Positions 1 to 8,378 are shown, counted from the stretch's first letter. The stretch: 64,000 nt of DNA from UBA1952 sp965246905 (GCA_965246905.1 CBDFFZ010000028.1:1-64000), one strand, 5' to 3'. A program made the numbers and translations. Notes: a model not told the origin generated them from the sequence alone.

Positions 1-396
1 GGAATAATAATTACAATTCTCACAGGCACTTTAGCATTAATAGTATTAATTATATTAAAATACAAAGGTAAGATTGTTTTTCAAATTCATTTAATTTTAT
101 TAAGTCTTTTTTGGTCCAGAGAATGCTTTGTTTTAATGCGTGATATAGGGCTAAAAAAACATATTGGACAGACGATTTTTCTTTCTGATGAACAGAAAGT
201 GTCTTTATATTTTGGATACCATAAAAATTTATTATCCTTTATTCTTGGAATTAGTGGAATATTGATTTGTTGCTATTGCATTTTGTCATTTGTTCCTAAA
301 AAACTAAGAGTAAGTTTTATACTGTGGGGAATTATAGGTTCTATAAGTGGATATTTATTATGGTTTAAAACAATAGGACCGATTATCTTACCCTAA
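1..396 (+). CDS. Hypothetical multi-pass membrane protein, 5' end outside the window
   Basis: The reading frame is open from base 1 to the TAA at 394-396, so the gene starts upstream of the window. An internal ATG at 136 would give only 86 residues. The visible 131 residues are hydrophobic: a helix at about residues 1-20, a second around 26-40, then a soluble segment containing LSDEQK, and two more helices near the C-terminus. Bases 1-400 are far richer in A+T than anything downstream, and codon use follows this, so the gene looks foreign or fast-evolving relative to its neighbours. I do not recognise the family. It converges with the minus-strand dehydratase gene ending at 451. Confidence 0.6.
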   Translation, partial: GIIITILTGTLALIVLIILKYKGKIVFQIHLILLSLFWSRECFVLMRDIGLKKHIGQTIFLSDEQKVSLYFGYHKNLLSFILGISGILICCYCILSFVPKKLRVSFILWGIIGSISGYLLWFKTIGPIILP

Positions 397-450
397 TTTG
401 AGCTGTTAGGCAGGTATCTCATATCTTAATATTGAACCTGTCTTAAAAAA

Positions 451-801
451 CTATTCATAAACCGCATTCATCTTAAAAATACTTTTTCCTGCATTTTTTA
501 AGTCGGCACTTACTGCATAACCTTCCTCTTTTTCCTGCCAGCTTACCATAACTTCTGGTGTTACATCCGGTAAAATAAGCTGAAGGAATTTTACCTGCCC
601 GGTGCTGCGCAAAATGAGCTTTTTGCCAAAGGTTTCTTCCAGTAAATCCTTGATCATATCCATTGTGCAAACACCCGGCACTACCGGCTGACCAGGAAAA
701 TGGCCGCCAAAAATAGGGTGTGCTGCATTGTACGACACCCCGCAGGTAAGCCTGCCCTCTTCCTGCTCAAGGTTGTGTACCCGGTAAAAATCAACCGGCA
801 T
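451..801 (-). CDS. FabZ-like hotdog 3-hydroxyacyl-ACP dehydratase
   Basis: A 116-residue single hotdog domain carrying the FabZ-type active-site stretch GGHFPGQPVVPGV (the His is the expected catalytic base). Proteins of this size and motif dehydrate 3-hydroxyacyl thioesters on an acyl carrier protein. I start it at the ATG at 799-801, which overlaps the end of the upstream lipoprotein gene by 11 bases; longer in-frame starts would add a non-conserved leader. It is the last gene of a minus-strand run with a lipoprotein, a LolA-like carrier and a polysaccharide deacetylase, an association known from flexirubin and aryl-polyene clusters. It is shorter than housekeeping FabZ (about 145 residues), so a role in a specialised polyene pathway is more likely. 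That role is inference; the fold is well supported. Confidence 0.8.
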   Translation of the reverse strand: MPVDFYRVHNLEQEEGRLTCGVSYNAAHPIFGGHFPGQPVVPGVCTMDMIKDLLEETFGKKLILRSTGQVKFLQLILPDVTPEVMVSWQEKEEGYAVSADLKNAGKSIFKMNAVYE

Positions 802-1432
802 CCTGGGCAATTTTTTTGAGGTCGATGGTAAAATGCGCTTTATGATGTCGGAAGAAAACCGAATCGGGCATCGACTGTGCCGTTGTTTTAGGGCCAACCG
901 AGATCGTGATTACTTTGCTCTTCCCTGCATTCTCGATGCGCTGTAACTGACCTTCTTTAGAAATATAATAAACCACGCCTTTGCCGAGTGTAAACTGGCT
1001 GTAGCTTTCGTCATTCTTATTAAAAGCCTTCTCGGAAAAAGTGTTCAGCCTTTTCATAAGCAGCAGGTTCATATCCTTCCTTAGCGTCTTTACGAGCGCA
1101 GGCTTATCAAGCTGTGGCAGGATGCTTACTACCTCAAAATGATCCGCCGCGTCCCATTTAAAATCAAAAAAAGAAATGCCCAGCTCATTCTGAAAAACAG
1201 CTCGTGTGCTGCCATCGTCAAATGTCTTAAAAAGCAGCAATCCGCTCAAGTGGAATTTTTTCAAGAGCACTTTTCCATCTACCACGCAGCGATAAAGCTC
1301 TTTGGTAAAAACAGGCTTAAAGCGCATAGCAGATACACTGCTGCCACCTGAGCGCAGATGTGAATAATTACTGTTGCAGGCCGTAAGCGCAAGCAAACAA
1401 ATAAGACTAACGAGTTTTAAAGAGCGCATCAT
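791..1432 (-). CDS. Predicted lipoprotein of a LolA/dehydratase gene set (DUF3261-like)
   Basis: A 213-residue protein starting with a lipoprotein signal: MMRSLKL, a hydrophobic stretch, then the lipobox LTAC with the acylated Cys at about residue 19. The mature part is mixed alpha/beta with no recognised catalytic motif. Two adjacent ATG codons (1430-1432 and 1427-1429) could start it. Either lies inside the end of the upstream LolA-like gene, so translation is probably coupled. Proteins of this kind sit between LolA-like carriers and dehydratases in aryl-polyene/flexirubin clusters (some are called DUF3261). It may be an outer-membrane partner of the LolA-like protein; that is inference from position. 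Confidence 0.7.
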   Translation of the reverse strand: MMRSLKLVSLICLLALTACNSNYSHLRSGGSSVSAMRFKPVFTKELYRCVVDGKVLLKKFHLSGLLLFKTFDDGSTRAVFQNELGISFFDFKWDAADHFEVVSILPQLDKPALVKTLRKDMNLLLMKRLNTFSEKAFNKNDESYSQFTLGKGVVYYISKEGQLQRIENAGKSKVITISVGPKTTAQSMPDSVFFRHHKAHFTIDLKKIAQDAG

Positions 1433-2042
1433 TAAGTAGCACATTATGCTGTGTTCTGGAAAAATCCATGTTTGTATAATCTCCGGTCTGCTCCGTCATT
1501 GTGAGGCGGGCTACATCGAAGCTATTTTTCGCAAGATACACATCAATCTGCCGGAACATCTTCTTTATTGCATCATTGGCGGGCGAGAGGCTCAGCAGAT
1601 ATTGTCCCTCATTCTCGAAAGCGCTAACCTTAAAATCCGGATTAGCAAACACCGAGCCACGCATGCAATCAATCATGATCCGGTTTACGGACTGCATCAT
1701 CCTGCTGTTGCGCGTATTGATCCTGCTCGTCTTTTGCTCATCTTTTACCATGATCTGCCCCGCATTCATCACCAGCAAATATTGGAACGGCGTAGTGTAT
1801 TCAATGCGCACTTTATCTTCCTTGCGATAATAAAATTTCCCTTTCGAAGTAATTTTATCGGCCAGCAATGAAAGGTGTTTTACCTGCAAAAAATCGCTCT
1901 GAATAGTTTGGATGCCTGCTGTATTTTTTGAGAGCGATTGCTGGAAAGAAGCCACATTTTGGAGCGGCTTAAATCCTTTGGGCTGAGCCATTGTAACGAT
2001 TGCCAGGCACATACTTAGTGCTGTACAAAAAACTTCACGCAT
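1407..2042 (-). CDS. LolA-like outer-membrane lipid/lipoprotein carrier
   Basis: A 211-residue secreted protein. After a signal peptide ending near VTMAQ comes the LolA pattern: IQTIQSDFLQVKHLSLLADK, then a GKFYYRKEDKVRIEYTTP strand pair and LLVMNAGQIMVKD. LolA-fold proteins carry lipidated cargo across the periplasm. I choose the ATG at 2040-2042, which overlaps the stop of the deacetylase gene by eight bases; a TTG three codons upstream is the alternative. The neighbouring deacetylase, lipoprotein and hotdog enzyme suggest a dedicated carrier for a specialised lipid or pigment rather than the housekeeping LolA. That assignment is inferred. Confidence 0.8.
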   Translation of the reverse strand: MREVFCTALSMCLAIVTMAQPKGFKPLQNVASFQQSLSKNTAGIQTIQSDFLQVKHLSLLADKITSKGKFYYRKEDKVRIEYTTPFQYLLVMNAGQIMVKDEQKTSRINTRNSRMMQSVNRIMIDCMRGSVFANPDFKVSAFENEGQYLLSLSPANDAIKKMFRQIDVYLAKNSFDVARLTMTEQTGDYTNMDFSRTQHNVLLNDALFKTR

Positions 2043-2805
2043 AAGCTTCAATTTCGAGTAGTTGATCTACGCGCACGAAGGTAAATCCCTTTTGGCGTGC
2101 CGCATGAATAAGGGGCGTTAATATTTGAGTTGTAATAGCCATGCTGTCGTGCAGCAGAATAATATCCCCTCCCTGCAGCCTGCTTAAAATACGATTCAAT
2201 AGTTGTTCGGGGTTCTTAGCCTTTGTATCAAATGAGCGGATATTCCAGCCAATAGAATACATACCGCTTTTACGAATGGCTTTAGCAAGATTAGGATTAG
2301 TAACACCATAAGGAGGCCGGAAAAGCAAAGGCCGCTTACCGGTGATGGATTCAATAACAGTATTGGTCTCATCAATTTCTGCCTTCATTGCCGCAGCGCT
2401 TTTCCAGTCAAAGTTAAACCCGTGCTCATAGCTGTGGTTTCCAATCGCATGCCCTTCCTTTTCCCACCGCTGTACAGTGTCAGGCCGGGCTTTGGCATGC
2501 TTACCTATCGAAAAGAAAGTAGCCTGTACTCCTTCGGCCGCTAATAAATCCAATATCTGCTGCGTCATTTTTGCCGGCCCGTCATCAAACGTCAAAGCAA
2601 TTTCTTTTCGCTTCGCGGGATGCCTGTGAAGCGATTTCACAAAAAAGTTCCAGCGGATATTAATTGCTCCGAATACGAGCAGATGAATATAAATCAGCAC
2701 CGGAATAAGCAGCAGCCACCAGGATGCGCGAGTGACATAACAATATCCTGCCCAGGCAAAAACGGACGCAATGAATAAAATTGAAGCGTAGTGAAACGGG
2801 CGCAT
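2035..2805 (-). CDS. Membrane-anchored polysaccharide deacetylase (NodB domain)
   Basis: A 256-residue protein. The first 50 residues hold two hydrophobic helices, so it is probably anchored in the inner membrane. The NodB domain follows with all usual motifs: TFDDGP (catalytic base and a metal ligand), NHSYEH (the two metal-binding His), RPPYG, and a C-terminal LLHDS. This family (carbohydrate esterase 4) removes acyl groups from polysaccharide or other amides. It begins the four-gene minus-strand run with a LolA-like carrier, lipoprotein and dehydratase. Such deacetylases are regular members of flexirubin-type clusters, where their substrate is not well defined. It starts only 15 bases from the end of maeB, which is on the same strand upstream. 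Confidence 0.88.
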   Translation of the reverse strand: MRPFHYASILFIASVFAWAGYCYVTRASWWLLLIPVLIYIHLLVFGAINIRWNFFVKSLHRHPAKRKEIALTFDDGPAKMTQQILDLLAAEGVQATFFSIGKHAKARPDTVQRWEKEGHAIGNHSYEHGFNFDWKSAAAMKAEIDETNTVIESITGKRPLLFRPPYGVTNPNLAKAIRKSGMYSIGWNIRSFDTKAKNPEQLLNRILSRLQGGDIILLHDSMAITTQILTPLIHAARQKGFTFVRVDQLLEIEAYA

Positions 2806-2819
2806 TATTTTCTACAATA

Positions 2820-5093
2820 TCATGCTCCTTTTACTTGTGCATCCACCACTGCAATAGCCACCATATTTACAATCTGCCGCACGGAGCTGCCAAGTTGAAG
2901 CACATGCACCGGTTTTTTCAGGCCAAGCAGGATGGGGCCTACAGCTTCCGCGCCACCAACTTCCTGTAGCAGATGGTAAGCAATATTGCCGGAGGCAAGG
3001 TTGGGAAAGATGAGCACATTCGGCGGCTCATTCATAAGGTCGGAGAATGGATAATTTTCGCGCATCAGATCCTGGTTGAAAGCAACACCAGCCTGCATTT
3101 CGCCATCTATGACCATATCCGGGTACCGTGCTTTCAGCGTCGCCACAGCATTTCGAACAGTCATGGCCTCCGGTGAATCTGATGAGCCAAAATTTGAGTA
3201 AGACAGCATGGCAATCCTCGGTTTGATATTGAATTGCTCTACTTCTTTCGCAGTTTGTAAAGTAATCTCAATAAGATCCTCTTCCGTAGGATTAAAATTC
3301 ACCGTTGTGTCTGCAAAAAAGAGCGGCCCCTTTTTTGTAAGCATAAGGTACATGCCCGCCAGCTTTTTTACGCCTGGCTCGAGCCCAATGATCTGCAGTG
3401 CAGGCCGTACAGTATCCGGGTAATTCCTCGTAAGGCCCGATATGAGCGCATCTGCTTCGCCGCTATCCACCATCATGCAGCCAAAGTGTACACGGTCGCG
3501 CATGGCTTTGCGGGCTTCGTAAAGATTGTAACCCCGGCGCTGGCGTTTCTTAAAAAACAAATCTCCATAGTGGTCGCGTTGCGCCTCTGTTGTTTCACTT
3601 CTGGGGTCAAGAATTTGCACATTCTCTAAATGCAGGTTATTTTCCGCAATCAACGAGGCGATTTTTTTCTCATTGCCCAAGAGTATCGGAATTGCAATCC
3701 CGTCATCCATCACCGTTTGCGCAGCCTTTAGAATTTTTATATTTTCTGCTTCCGCGAATACAACCCGCCTCGGCGATTGCTTTGCCTTATTAATAATGAA
3801 GCGCAGCACATTATCATCCGAGCCGAGCCGAGCATAAAGCGCCGCTTCATATTTTACCCAGTCGGTAATAGGGATGCGCGCCACGCCGCTTTCCATCGCC
3901 GCTCTTGCCACCGCCGGGGAGACAGTTGTAAGCAGGCGTGGATCAATGGGCTTGGGAATGATGTAAGTAGGGCCGAAATGCAGGCTTTTTTCATTGTAAG
4001 CTACATTCACTATATCCGGCACAGGCTCTTTGGCAAGGGCAGCCAAGGCCTTTACCGCTGCCAGCTTCATCTCCTCATTAATCGCTTTCGCCCGTACATC
4101 GAGCGCGCCACGGAAGATGAACGGGAAGCCCAGCACATTATTTACCTGGTTGGGATAATCGCTGCGACCGGTAGCCATAATAGCATCGGGGCGGGCAGCA
4201 AGCGCATCATCATAAGTAATTTCCGGATCAGGATTTGCCAGGGCAAATATTACCGGCTTGCCGGCCATGCCCTTCACCATATCCTGCGATACGACCCCGC
4301 CTTTGGATAGACCGATAAATACGTCTGCTCCCACCATGGCTTCTTCAAGTGTGCTGTCCGGAGCATCCTGCGCAAATTGCTGCTTATGCTCATCAAGATC
4401 CGTGCGTGTTTTGGTAATCAGCCCCTTGCTATCGAACATAAAAATGTTTTCCACGCGCGCTCCGAGGGCAATATAAATTTTATTGCAGGAGATGGCAGAT
4501 GCGCCTGCTCCGCTTACCACAATCTTTACATCGGCTATATTCTTACCAACTATTTCCAGTGCATTTAAGAGCGCAGCTCCTGATATAATAGCAGTGCCAT
4601 GCTGGTCATCGTGCATAATGGGAATGGACAATTCCTTTTTCAGCCGCGTCTCTATCTCAAAGCATTCGGGTGCTTTTATGTCTTCGAGATTTACCCCGCC
4701 GAAGGTTGGCTCCAGCGCTTTGACAACGGCCACAAAGCCATCGATGTCATGCACATTCAGCTCAATATCGAATACATCAATATCTGCAAAAATCTTGAAG
4801 AGCAAACCTTTTCCTTCCATCACTGGCTTTGAGGCTTCTGGCCCGATATCACCTAAGCCGAGCACAGCAGTACCGTTGCTGATTACCGCCACGAGGTTGC
4901 CTTTAGCGGTGTATTTATATACATCATCGGGATTGCGGAAGATCTCCATGCAGGGCTCGGCAACGCCTGGTGAATAGGCAAGAGCAAGATCTCGCTGGGT
5001 CTTTGTCTCCTTCGTAGGTATTACTTCTATCTTTCCGGGCCGCCCTTTTGCGTGGTATTCAAGAGCATCTTCCTTTCTTATAAGCAGCGCCAT
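2820..5093 (-). CDS. maeB: NADP-dependent malic enzyme, MaeB type
   Basis: A 757-residue two-part protein. The N-terminal half is malic enzyme: YSPGVAEPC, MHDDQHGTAI and the Rossmann segment VVSGAGASAISC. The C-terminal part, from about residue 430, resembles phosphotransacetylase (VVFAEAENIKILKA, then SGLTRNYPDTVRPALQII). MaeB enzymes convert malate to pyruvate and CO2 with NADP; the C-terminal domain is thought to be regulatory, sensing acetyl-CoA. I start it at the ATG at 5091-5093, because MALLIRKEDALEYH matches the family's usual N-terminus and upstream in-frame codons do not. Full length for the family. It is transcribed divergently from the dehydrogenase gene at 5244. Confidence 0.95.
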   Translation of the reverse strand: MALLIRKEDALEYHAKGRPGKIEVIPTKETKTQRDLALAYSPGVAEPCMEIFRNPDDVYKYTAKGNLVAVISNGTAVLGLGDIGPEASKPVMEGKGLLFKIFADIDVFDIELNVHDIDGFVAVVKALEPTFGGVNLEDIKAPECFEIETRLKKELSIPIMHDDQHGTAIISGAALLNALEIVGKNIADVKIVVSGAGASAISCNKIYIALGARVENIFMFDSKGLITKTRTDLDEHKQQFAQDAPDSTLEEAMVGADVFIGLSKGGVVSQDMVKGMAGKPVIFALANPDPEITYDDALAARPDAIMATGRSDYPNQVNNVLGFPFIFRGALDVRAKAINEEMKLAAVKALAALAKEPVPDIVNVAYNEKSLHFGPTYIIPKPIDPRLLTTVSPAVARAAMESGVARIPITDWVKYEAALYARLGSDDNVLRFIINKAKQSPRRVVFAEAENIKILKAAQTVMDDGIAIPILLGNEKKIASLIAENNLHLENVQILDPRSETTEAQRDHYGDLFFKKRQRRGYNLYEARKAMRDRVHFGCMMVDSGEADALISGLTRNYPDTVRPALQIIGLEPGVKKLAGMYLMLTKKGPLFFADTTVNFNPTEEDLIEITLQTAKEVEQFNIKPRIAMLSYSNFGSSDSPEAMTVRNAVATLKARYPDMVIDGEMQAGVAFNQDLMRENYPFSDLMNEPPNVLIFPNLASGNIAYHLLQEVGGAEAVGPILLGLKKPVHVLQLGSSVRQIVNMVAIAVVDAQVKGA

Positions 5094-5190
5094 ATCGTTA
5101 TCATCTCTGGTTTGCCGGGCAAGATACAAAGAATAGCAGGCTACGGCAGCGATGCGGGCTGTCGGCGCTTTTGCATTTTTACATTTTGAA

Positions 5191-5221
5191 TTTGAAAGGC
5201 TTTAAAAAAACAGTAGGTTTG
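5191..5221 (+). promoter_or_regulatory. Bacteroidota-type promoter of the dehydrogenase gene
   Basis: TTTG at 5191-5194, 19 bases of spacer, then TAGGTTTG at 5214-5221. This matches the -33 TTTG and -7 TAnnTTTG boxes known for Bacteroidota sigma factors, including the spacing. The start codon follows 22 bases later. Confidence 0.6.
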
Positions 5222-5243
5222 CGGCCAAATTAACCAATACACT

Positions 5244-6314
5244 ATGCCGCAATCGGTTTTCGAGCAAATGCAGCAAATGGGCCACGAGCAGGTCGTTTTC
5301 TGTCAGGATCCACACTCTGGCCTTACCGCCATCATTGCCATCCATAATACAACCCTCGGCCCGGCCCTTGGCGGTACGCGCCTCTGGAAGTATAATAACC
5401 ATGAGGAAGGCATTGTTGATGCACTGCGTCTATCCCGCGGTATGACTTACAAAGCTGCAATCAGCGGGCTCAACCTTGGCGGCGGCAAAGCTGTGATCAT
5501 TGCAGACCCTTCGATGAAAAGCGAGGCTCTCTGGCGCCGCTATGGCAAATTTGTAAATAGCCTTAATGGCAAGTACATCACAGCCGAAGACGTAAATACC
5601 TCTGCCCGCGATATGGAGTATATCTCGCTCGAAACGAAGCATGTAACCGGCGTACCGGAGTATATGGGCGGCAGCGGCGACCCATCGCCATTTACTGCCT
5701 ACGGCGTATATGTAGGCATGAAGGCAACAGCAAAAAAAGCCTGGGGCAATGATAGCCTCGTAGGCAAGAAAGTGCTGGTACAGGGCGTTGGCCATGTAGG
5801 GCAGTACCTTGTAGGCCATCTTGTAAAGGAAGGAGCAAAAGTGTACATCACGGATATTGACACGGCAAAGATCAAACAGACTGTTGATCAGCACCGCAAT
5901 GTGGAAGTGGTGGATGGCGCAGGCATTTTTGACCTCGATATTGACATTTATGCCCCATGCGCATTGGGTGCAACCGTAAATGACGAAAGCATCTCCAGGC
6001 TAAAAGCAAAGGTGATTGCAGGTGCTGCCAACAATCAGCTCGCCGATGAAAATATTCACGGCCCGGCACTCATTAAAAAAGGCATTCTCTATACTCCGGA
6101 CTTTCTCATCAATGCCGGGGGTCTTATCAATGTAGCGGCAGAGCTCGAAGTTTATAATGCCGATCGGGTACGGGGAAATGTAGAGAAGATTTACGACCGT
6201 ACGCTGGAGATCCATGAGCTGAGTGAAAAAGAAGGCATGCATACACAGGCAGCTGCAATGAAGATCGCGGAAAGGCGCCTTACAGACATTGCCAATGTGA
6301 AAGCAAGGCTTTGA
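5244..6314 (+). CDS. Glu/Leu/Phe/Val dehydrogenase family, probably leucine dehydrogenase
   Basis: A 356-residue NAD-dependent amino-acid dehydrogenase. The N-terminal domain has ALGGTRLWKY and LNLGGGKAVII with the catalytic lysine; the Rossmann domain has VLVQGVGHVGQYL at about 175. The length (about 350) fits leucine/phenylalanine/valine dehydrogenases rather than glutamate dehydrogenases (about 450). These enzymes reversibly deaminate branched-chain amino acids to 2-oxo acids. The start ATG at 5244 directly follows a well-matched promoter. It stands alone between maeB and a terminator at 6336. The exact substrate among Leu, Val and Phe cannot be fixed from sequence. Confidence 0.9.
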   Translation: MPQSVFEQMQQMGHEQVVFCQDPHSGLTAIIAIHNTTLGPALGGTRLWKYNNHEEGIVDALRLSRGMTYKAAISGLNLGGGKAVIIADPSMKSEALWRRYGKFVNSLNGKYITAEDVNTSARDMEYISLETKHVTGVPEYMGGSGDPSPFTAYGVYVGMKATAKKAWGNDSLVGKKVLVQGVGHVGQYLVGHLVKEGAKVYITDIDTAKIKQTVDQHRNVEVVDGAGIFDLDIDIYAPCALGATVNDESISRLKAKVIAGAANNQLADENIHGPALIKKGILYTPDFLINAGGLINVAAELEVYNADRVRGNVEKIYDRTLEIHELSEKEGMHTQAAAMKIAERRLTDIANVKARL

Positions 6315-6335
6315 TAACAATATATAATTCAAGAG

Positions 6336-6364
6336 ATCCCGGGCAATAAGTCCGGGATTTTTTA
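6336..6364 (+). terminator. Intrinsic terminator after the dehydrogenase gene
   Basis: A 7-bp stem (ATCCCGG 6336-6342 with CCGGGAT 6352-6358), a 9-base loop and a run of T ending near 6363, 22 bases beyond the stop codon. Confidence 0.85.
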
Positions 6365-6387
6365 GTTTTAGGTAAAATATATTTTCT

Positions 6388-6927
6388 ATGAAAACCATTC
6401 TGCCGGCATGTGCTTTCCTCCTGTTCTGCGCTATTACTATCGTTTCCTGTAAAAAAAGAGATACTTCGAACAACAGCGCGGCCTTCTGCAAAGCTACCGG
6501 CCCGATGATTTACCAGAAAGGCAACAGCGAGCTGTTACTGCCGGATGCCTTTACGCCCAACGGTGACGGGAAGAACGACGTGTTCCTCCCGGTAATGAAA
6601 AATATAGATACTGCCTCTTATTCGCTGACGGTAGTACAGGGGCTCGATGCCGTCTTCTTTCATACCACCAATCCCACGGAGGGATGGGGAGGCCTGACGC
6701 AAACCGCGGTGAATTACACACCGGGCCTCTATGAAGTATCGATACACTTTAAAACTACCGATGGCACAGAGATAGACGGGTGCAATTTTGTAACAGTACC
6801 GGGTACCGATGAATCGAGGCACTGCATCCTAACCAAAAGCAGCGCCTACCACTTCGCAGACCAGGCAGATCCGGCAAACCCTGCAGCAGGCTTTAAATTT
6901 CCAACCGCTGAAATTGCCTGCCCCTGA
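6388..6927 (+). CDS. Small lipoprotein made of a single CHU_C-like (gliding-motility C-terminal) domain
   Basis: A 179-residue protein with a lipoprotein signal ending in IVSC (Cys at residue 21) followed by KKRD. From about residue 50 it has the CHU_C signature: LPDAFTPNGDGKNDVFLPV, then SYSLTVVQGLDAVFFHT and GWGG. In most Bacteroidota proteins this domain sits at the C-terminus of large surface or type IX-secreted proteins; here it is nearly the whole mature protein. The start ATG follows the terminator at 6336 by a few bases, so it is probably transcribed alone. Its function is unknown; a surface location is inferred from the lipobox and domain. Confidence 0.75.
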   Translation: MKTILPACAFLLFCAITIVSCKKRDTSNNSAAFCKATGPMIYQKGNSELLLPDAFTPNGDGKNDVFLPVMKNIDTASYSLTVVQGLDAVFFHTTNPTEGWGGLTQTAVNYTPGLYEVSIHFKTTDGTEIDGCNFVTVPGTDESRHCILTKSSAYHFADQADPANPAAGFKFPTAEIACP

Positions 6928-6944
6928 GCAGATAAGAAAAAACA

Positions 6945-6974
6945 AAGCCCGCTGCAAACTAATGCAGCAGGCTT
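6945..6974 (-). terminator. Intrinsic terminator of the small secreted-protein gene
   Basis: A hairpin (AAGCC/GGCTT plus GCTGC/GCAGC with one mismatch) which on the minus strand is followed by a T-rich tract, TTTGTTTTTT. It lies just past the stop of the minus-strand gene ending at 6993 and may also slow readthrough from the plus-strand lipoprotein gene. Confidence 0.7.
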
Positions 6975-6992
6975 CTGTATTAAAGCAGTTAT

Positions 6993-7301
6993 TTAGTTTT
7001 CCCAGTTATGCTTGTAGCGCGCCAGCCGGTCTTCCGCACGCGACAGCTTGCCTTCAAGCACATTTTCCTCGTGTGGCGTAAGCACACCGTCATAATTGTA
7101 CTTCTCGATCGCGTACTTGATGGCATCCTGCTCTTTCATAAGCTTGTAATATTCATTGCGCGTAACGCGGCCACGCTTGTAAGCCTTTTTAATCATTGTT
7201 TCCTGCCTTTGCTGATCGGCCGCATAGCTGCCTTGTGCTACTGCCGGTATAGAAAGCAGGAGCATCAGTGCAGGGATAACGATGAGGATTTTTTTGTTCA
7301 T
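6993..7301 (-). CDS. Small secreted protein, paralogue of the one at 53721
   Basis: A 102-residue protein with a clear signal peptide (MNKKILIVIPALMLLLSIPAVAQ). The mature part is charged and probably helical: KRGRVTRNEYYKLMKEQDAI, then YDGVLTPHEENVLEGKLSRA and a final YKHN. The same arrangement, with G.(L/V)T..E...L..EQ..I followed by DGV(L/V)TP.E...L and a final KHN, recurs in the secreted protein at 53721, so the two are paralogues. The DGxLTPxE element resembles half of an EF-hand loop, but I cannot see a full calcium site. Function unknown. It ends at a good terminator and has its own start region. Confidence 0.75.
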   Translation of the reverse strand: MNKKILIVIPALMLLLSIPAVAQGSYAADQQRQETMIKKAYKRGRVTRNEYYKLMKEQDAIKYAIEKYNYDGVLTPHEENVLEGKLSRAEDRLARYKHNWEN

Positions 7302-7420
7302 GGCAATTTGATTTTTTAGGAGATTTATGCCCCAAACTTAAAAAATTTCTGCTTAAAATATTTCCTTAAAAATATACGCAAATAATCCCTTAGTTTCCTT
7401 CCCGGCTCACGCACGCAAAT

Positions 7421-7428
7421 TATCTTTG
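7421..7428 (+). promoter_or_regulatory. Candidate -7 box for purC
   Basis: TATCTTTG matches the Bacteroidota TAnnTTTG box and lies 19 bases before the purC start. I see no convincing -33 TTTG at the usual spacing. Confidence 0.45.
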
Positions 7429-7447
7429 CGCTACTCAAAAAATCACT

Positions 7448-8368
7448 ATGCTGCAACTGCCCAACCAAACCGCTTTCTACAAAGGAAAAGTACGCGACGT
7501 ATATACCATCGGCGATAAGCATCTCGCCATGATCGTGAGCGATCGTATTTCTGCCTTCGATGTCGTGCTGCCCCGTCCTATTCCCTATAAAGGCCAGGTG
7601 CTTAACCAGATCGCCGCACAGTTCCTCGCAGGTACCAAAGACATCCTGCCCAACTGGGTACTTGACGTGCCGCTGCCCAATGCAACTATCGGTCTTAAAT
7701 GCGAAACCTATCCTGTAGAAATGATCGTTCGGGGATATATTTCCGGAAGCGCATGGCGAGCATACAAAAGCGGGAAGCGCGAGCTTTGTGGCGTGGCACT
7801 CCCTGATGGAATGAAAGAAAATGATAAATTCCCAAACCCTATTCTCACGCCAACTACTAAGGCTACAGAAGGCCATGATGAGGATATTTCCCGTGAAGAA
7901 ATTATTAGCACCGGGTTAGTATCCAGAGAAGAGTATGAGCATCTTGAAAAATACACCCTGGCGCTTTTTGAGCGCGGCACGGAAATGGCCGCAAAGCGCG
8001 GGCTGATTCTCGTTGATACCAAATATGAGTTTGGCAGGATCGGCAATACTATTTATCTGATCGATGAAATTCATACGCCCGATTCCAGCCGCTATTTTTA
8101 TAAAGAAGGGTACGAAGAAAGGCAGAAAAGCGGCGTAGGCCAGAAACAATTAAGCAAAGAATTTGTGCGCGAATGGCTCATGGAAAACGGCTTCCAGGGC
8201 AGGGAGGGCGAGCAGGTGCCTGAAATGACTGATGAAGTAGTAACGCAAATATCAGAGCGCTACATGGAGCTCTATGAAGCAGTGATCGGTGAAAAATTCA
8301 AGCCGGAAGCAGTTAGCGATGAGCAGATGAAAGATGAGCTGGTAGTAGCGCTGGCAAAGCTGAACTAA
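7448..8368 (+). CDS. purC: SAICAR synthase (phosphoribosylaminoimidazole-succinocarboxamide synthase)
   Basis: A 306-residue protein with the SAICAR synthase features: YKGKVRDVYTIGDKHLAMIVSDRISAFDV at the start (ATP-binding loop; the length is that of the longer, yeast-like class), VRGYISGSAWRAYKSG, and LILVDTKYEFG with a following DEIHTPDSSRY. The enzyme ligates aspartate to CAIR in purine synthesis, using ATP, in the cytoplasm. No other purine gene is nearby. The ATG at 7448 fits the family's N-terminus and follows a TAnnTTTG promoter box. A small two-gene module begins 10 bases downstream and may be cotranscribed. Confidence 0.95.
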   Translation: MLQLPNQTAFYKGKVRDVYTIGDKHLAMIVSDRISAFDVVLPRPIPYKGQVLNQIAAQFLAGTKDILPNWVLDVPLPNATIGLKCETYPVEMIVRGYISGSAWRAYKSGKRELCGVALPDGMKENDKFPNPILTPTTKATEGHDEDISREEIISTGLVSREEYEHLEKYTLALFERGTEMAAKRGLILVDTKYEFGRIGNTIYLIDEIHTPDSSRYFYKEGYEERQKSGVGQKQLSKEFVREWLMENGFQGREGEQVPEMTDEVVTQISERYMELYEAVIGEKFKPEAVSDEQMKDELVVALAKLN

Positions 8369-8378
8369 GCCATTCAAT

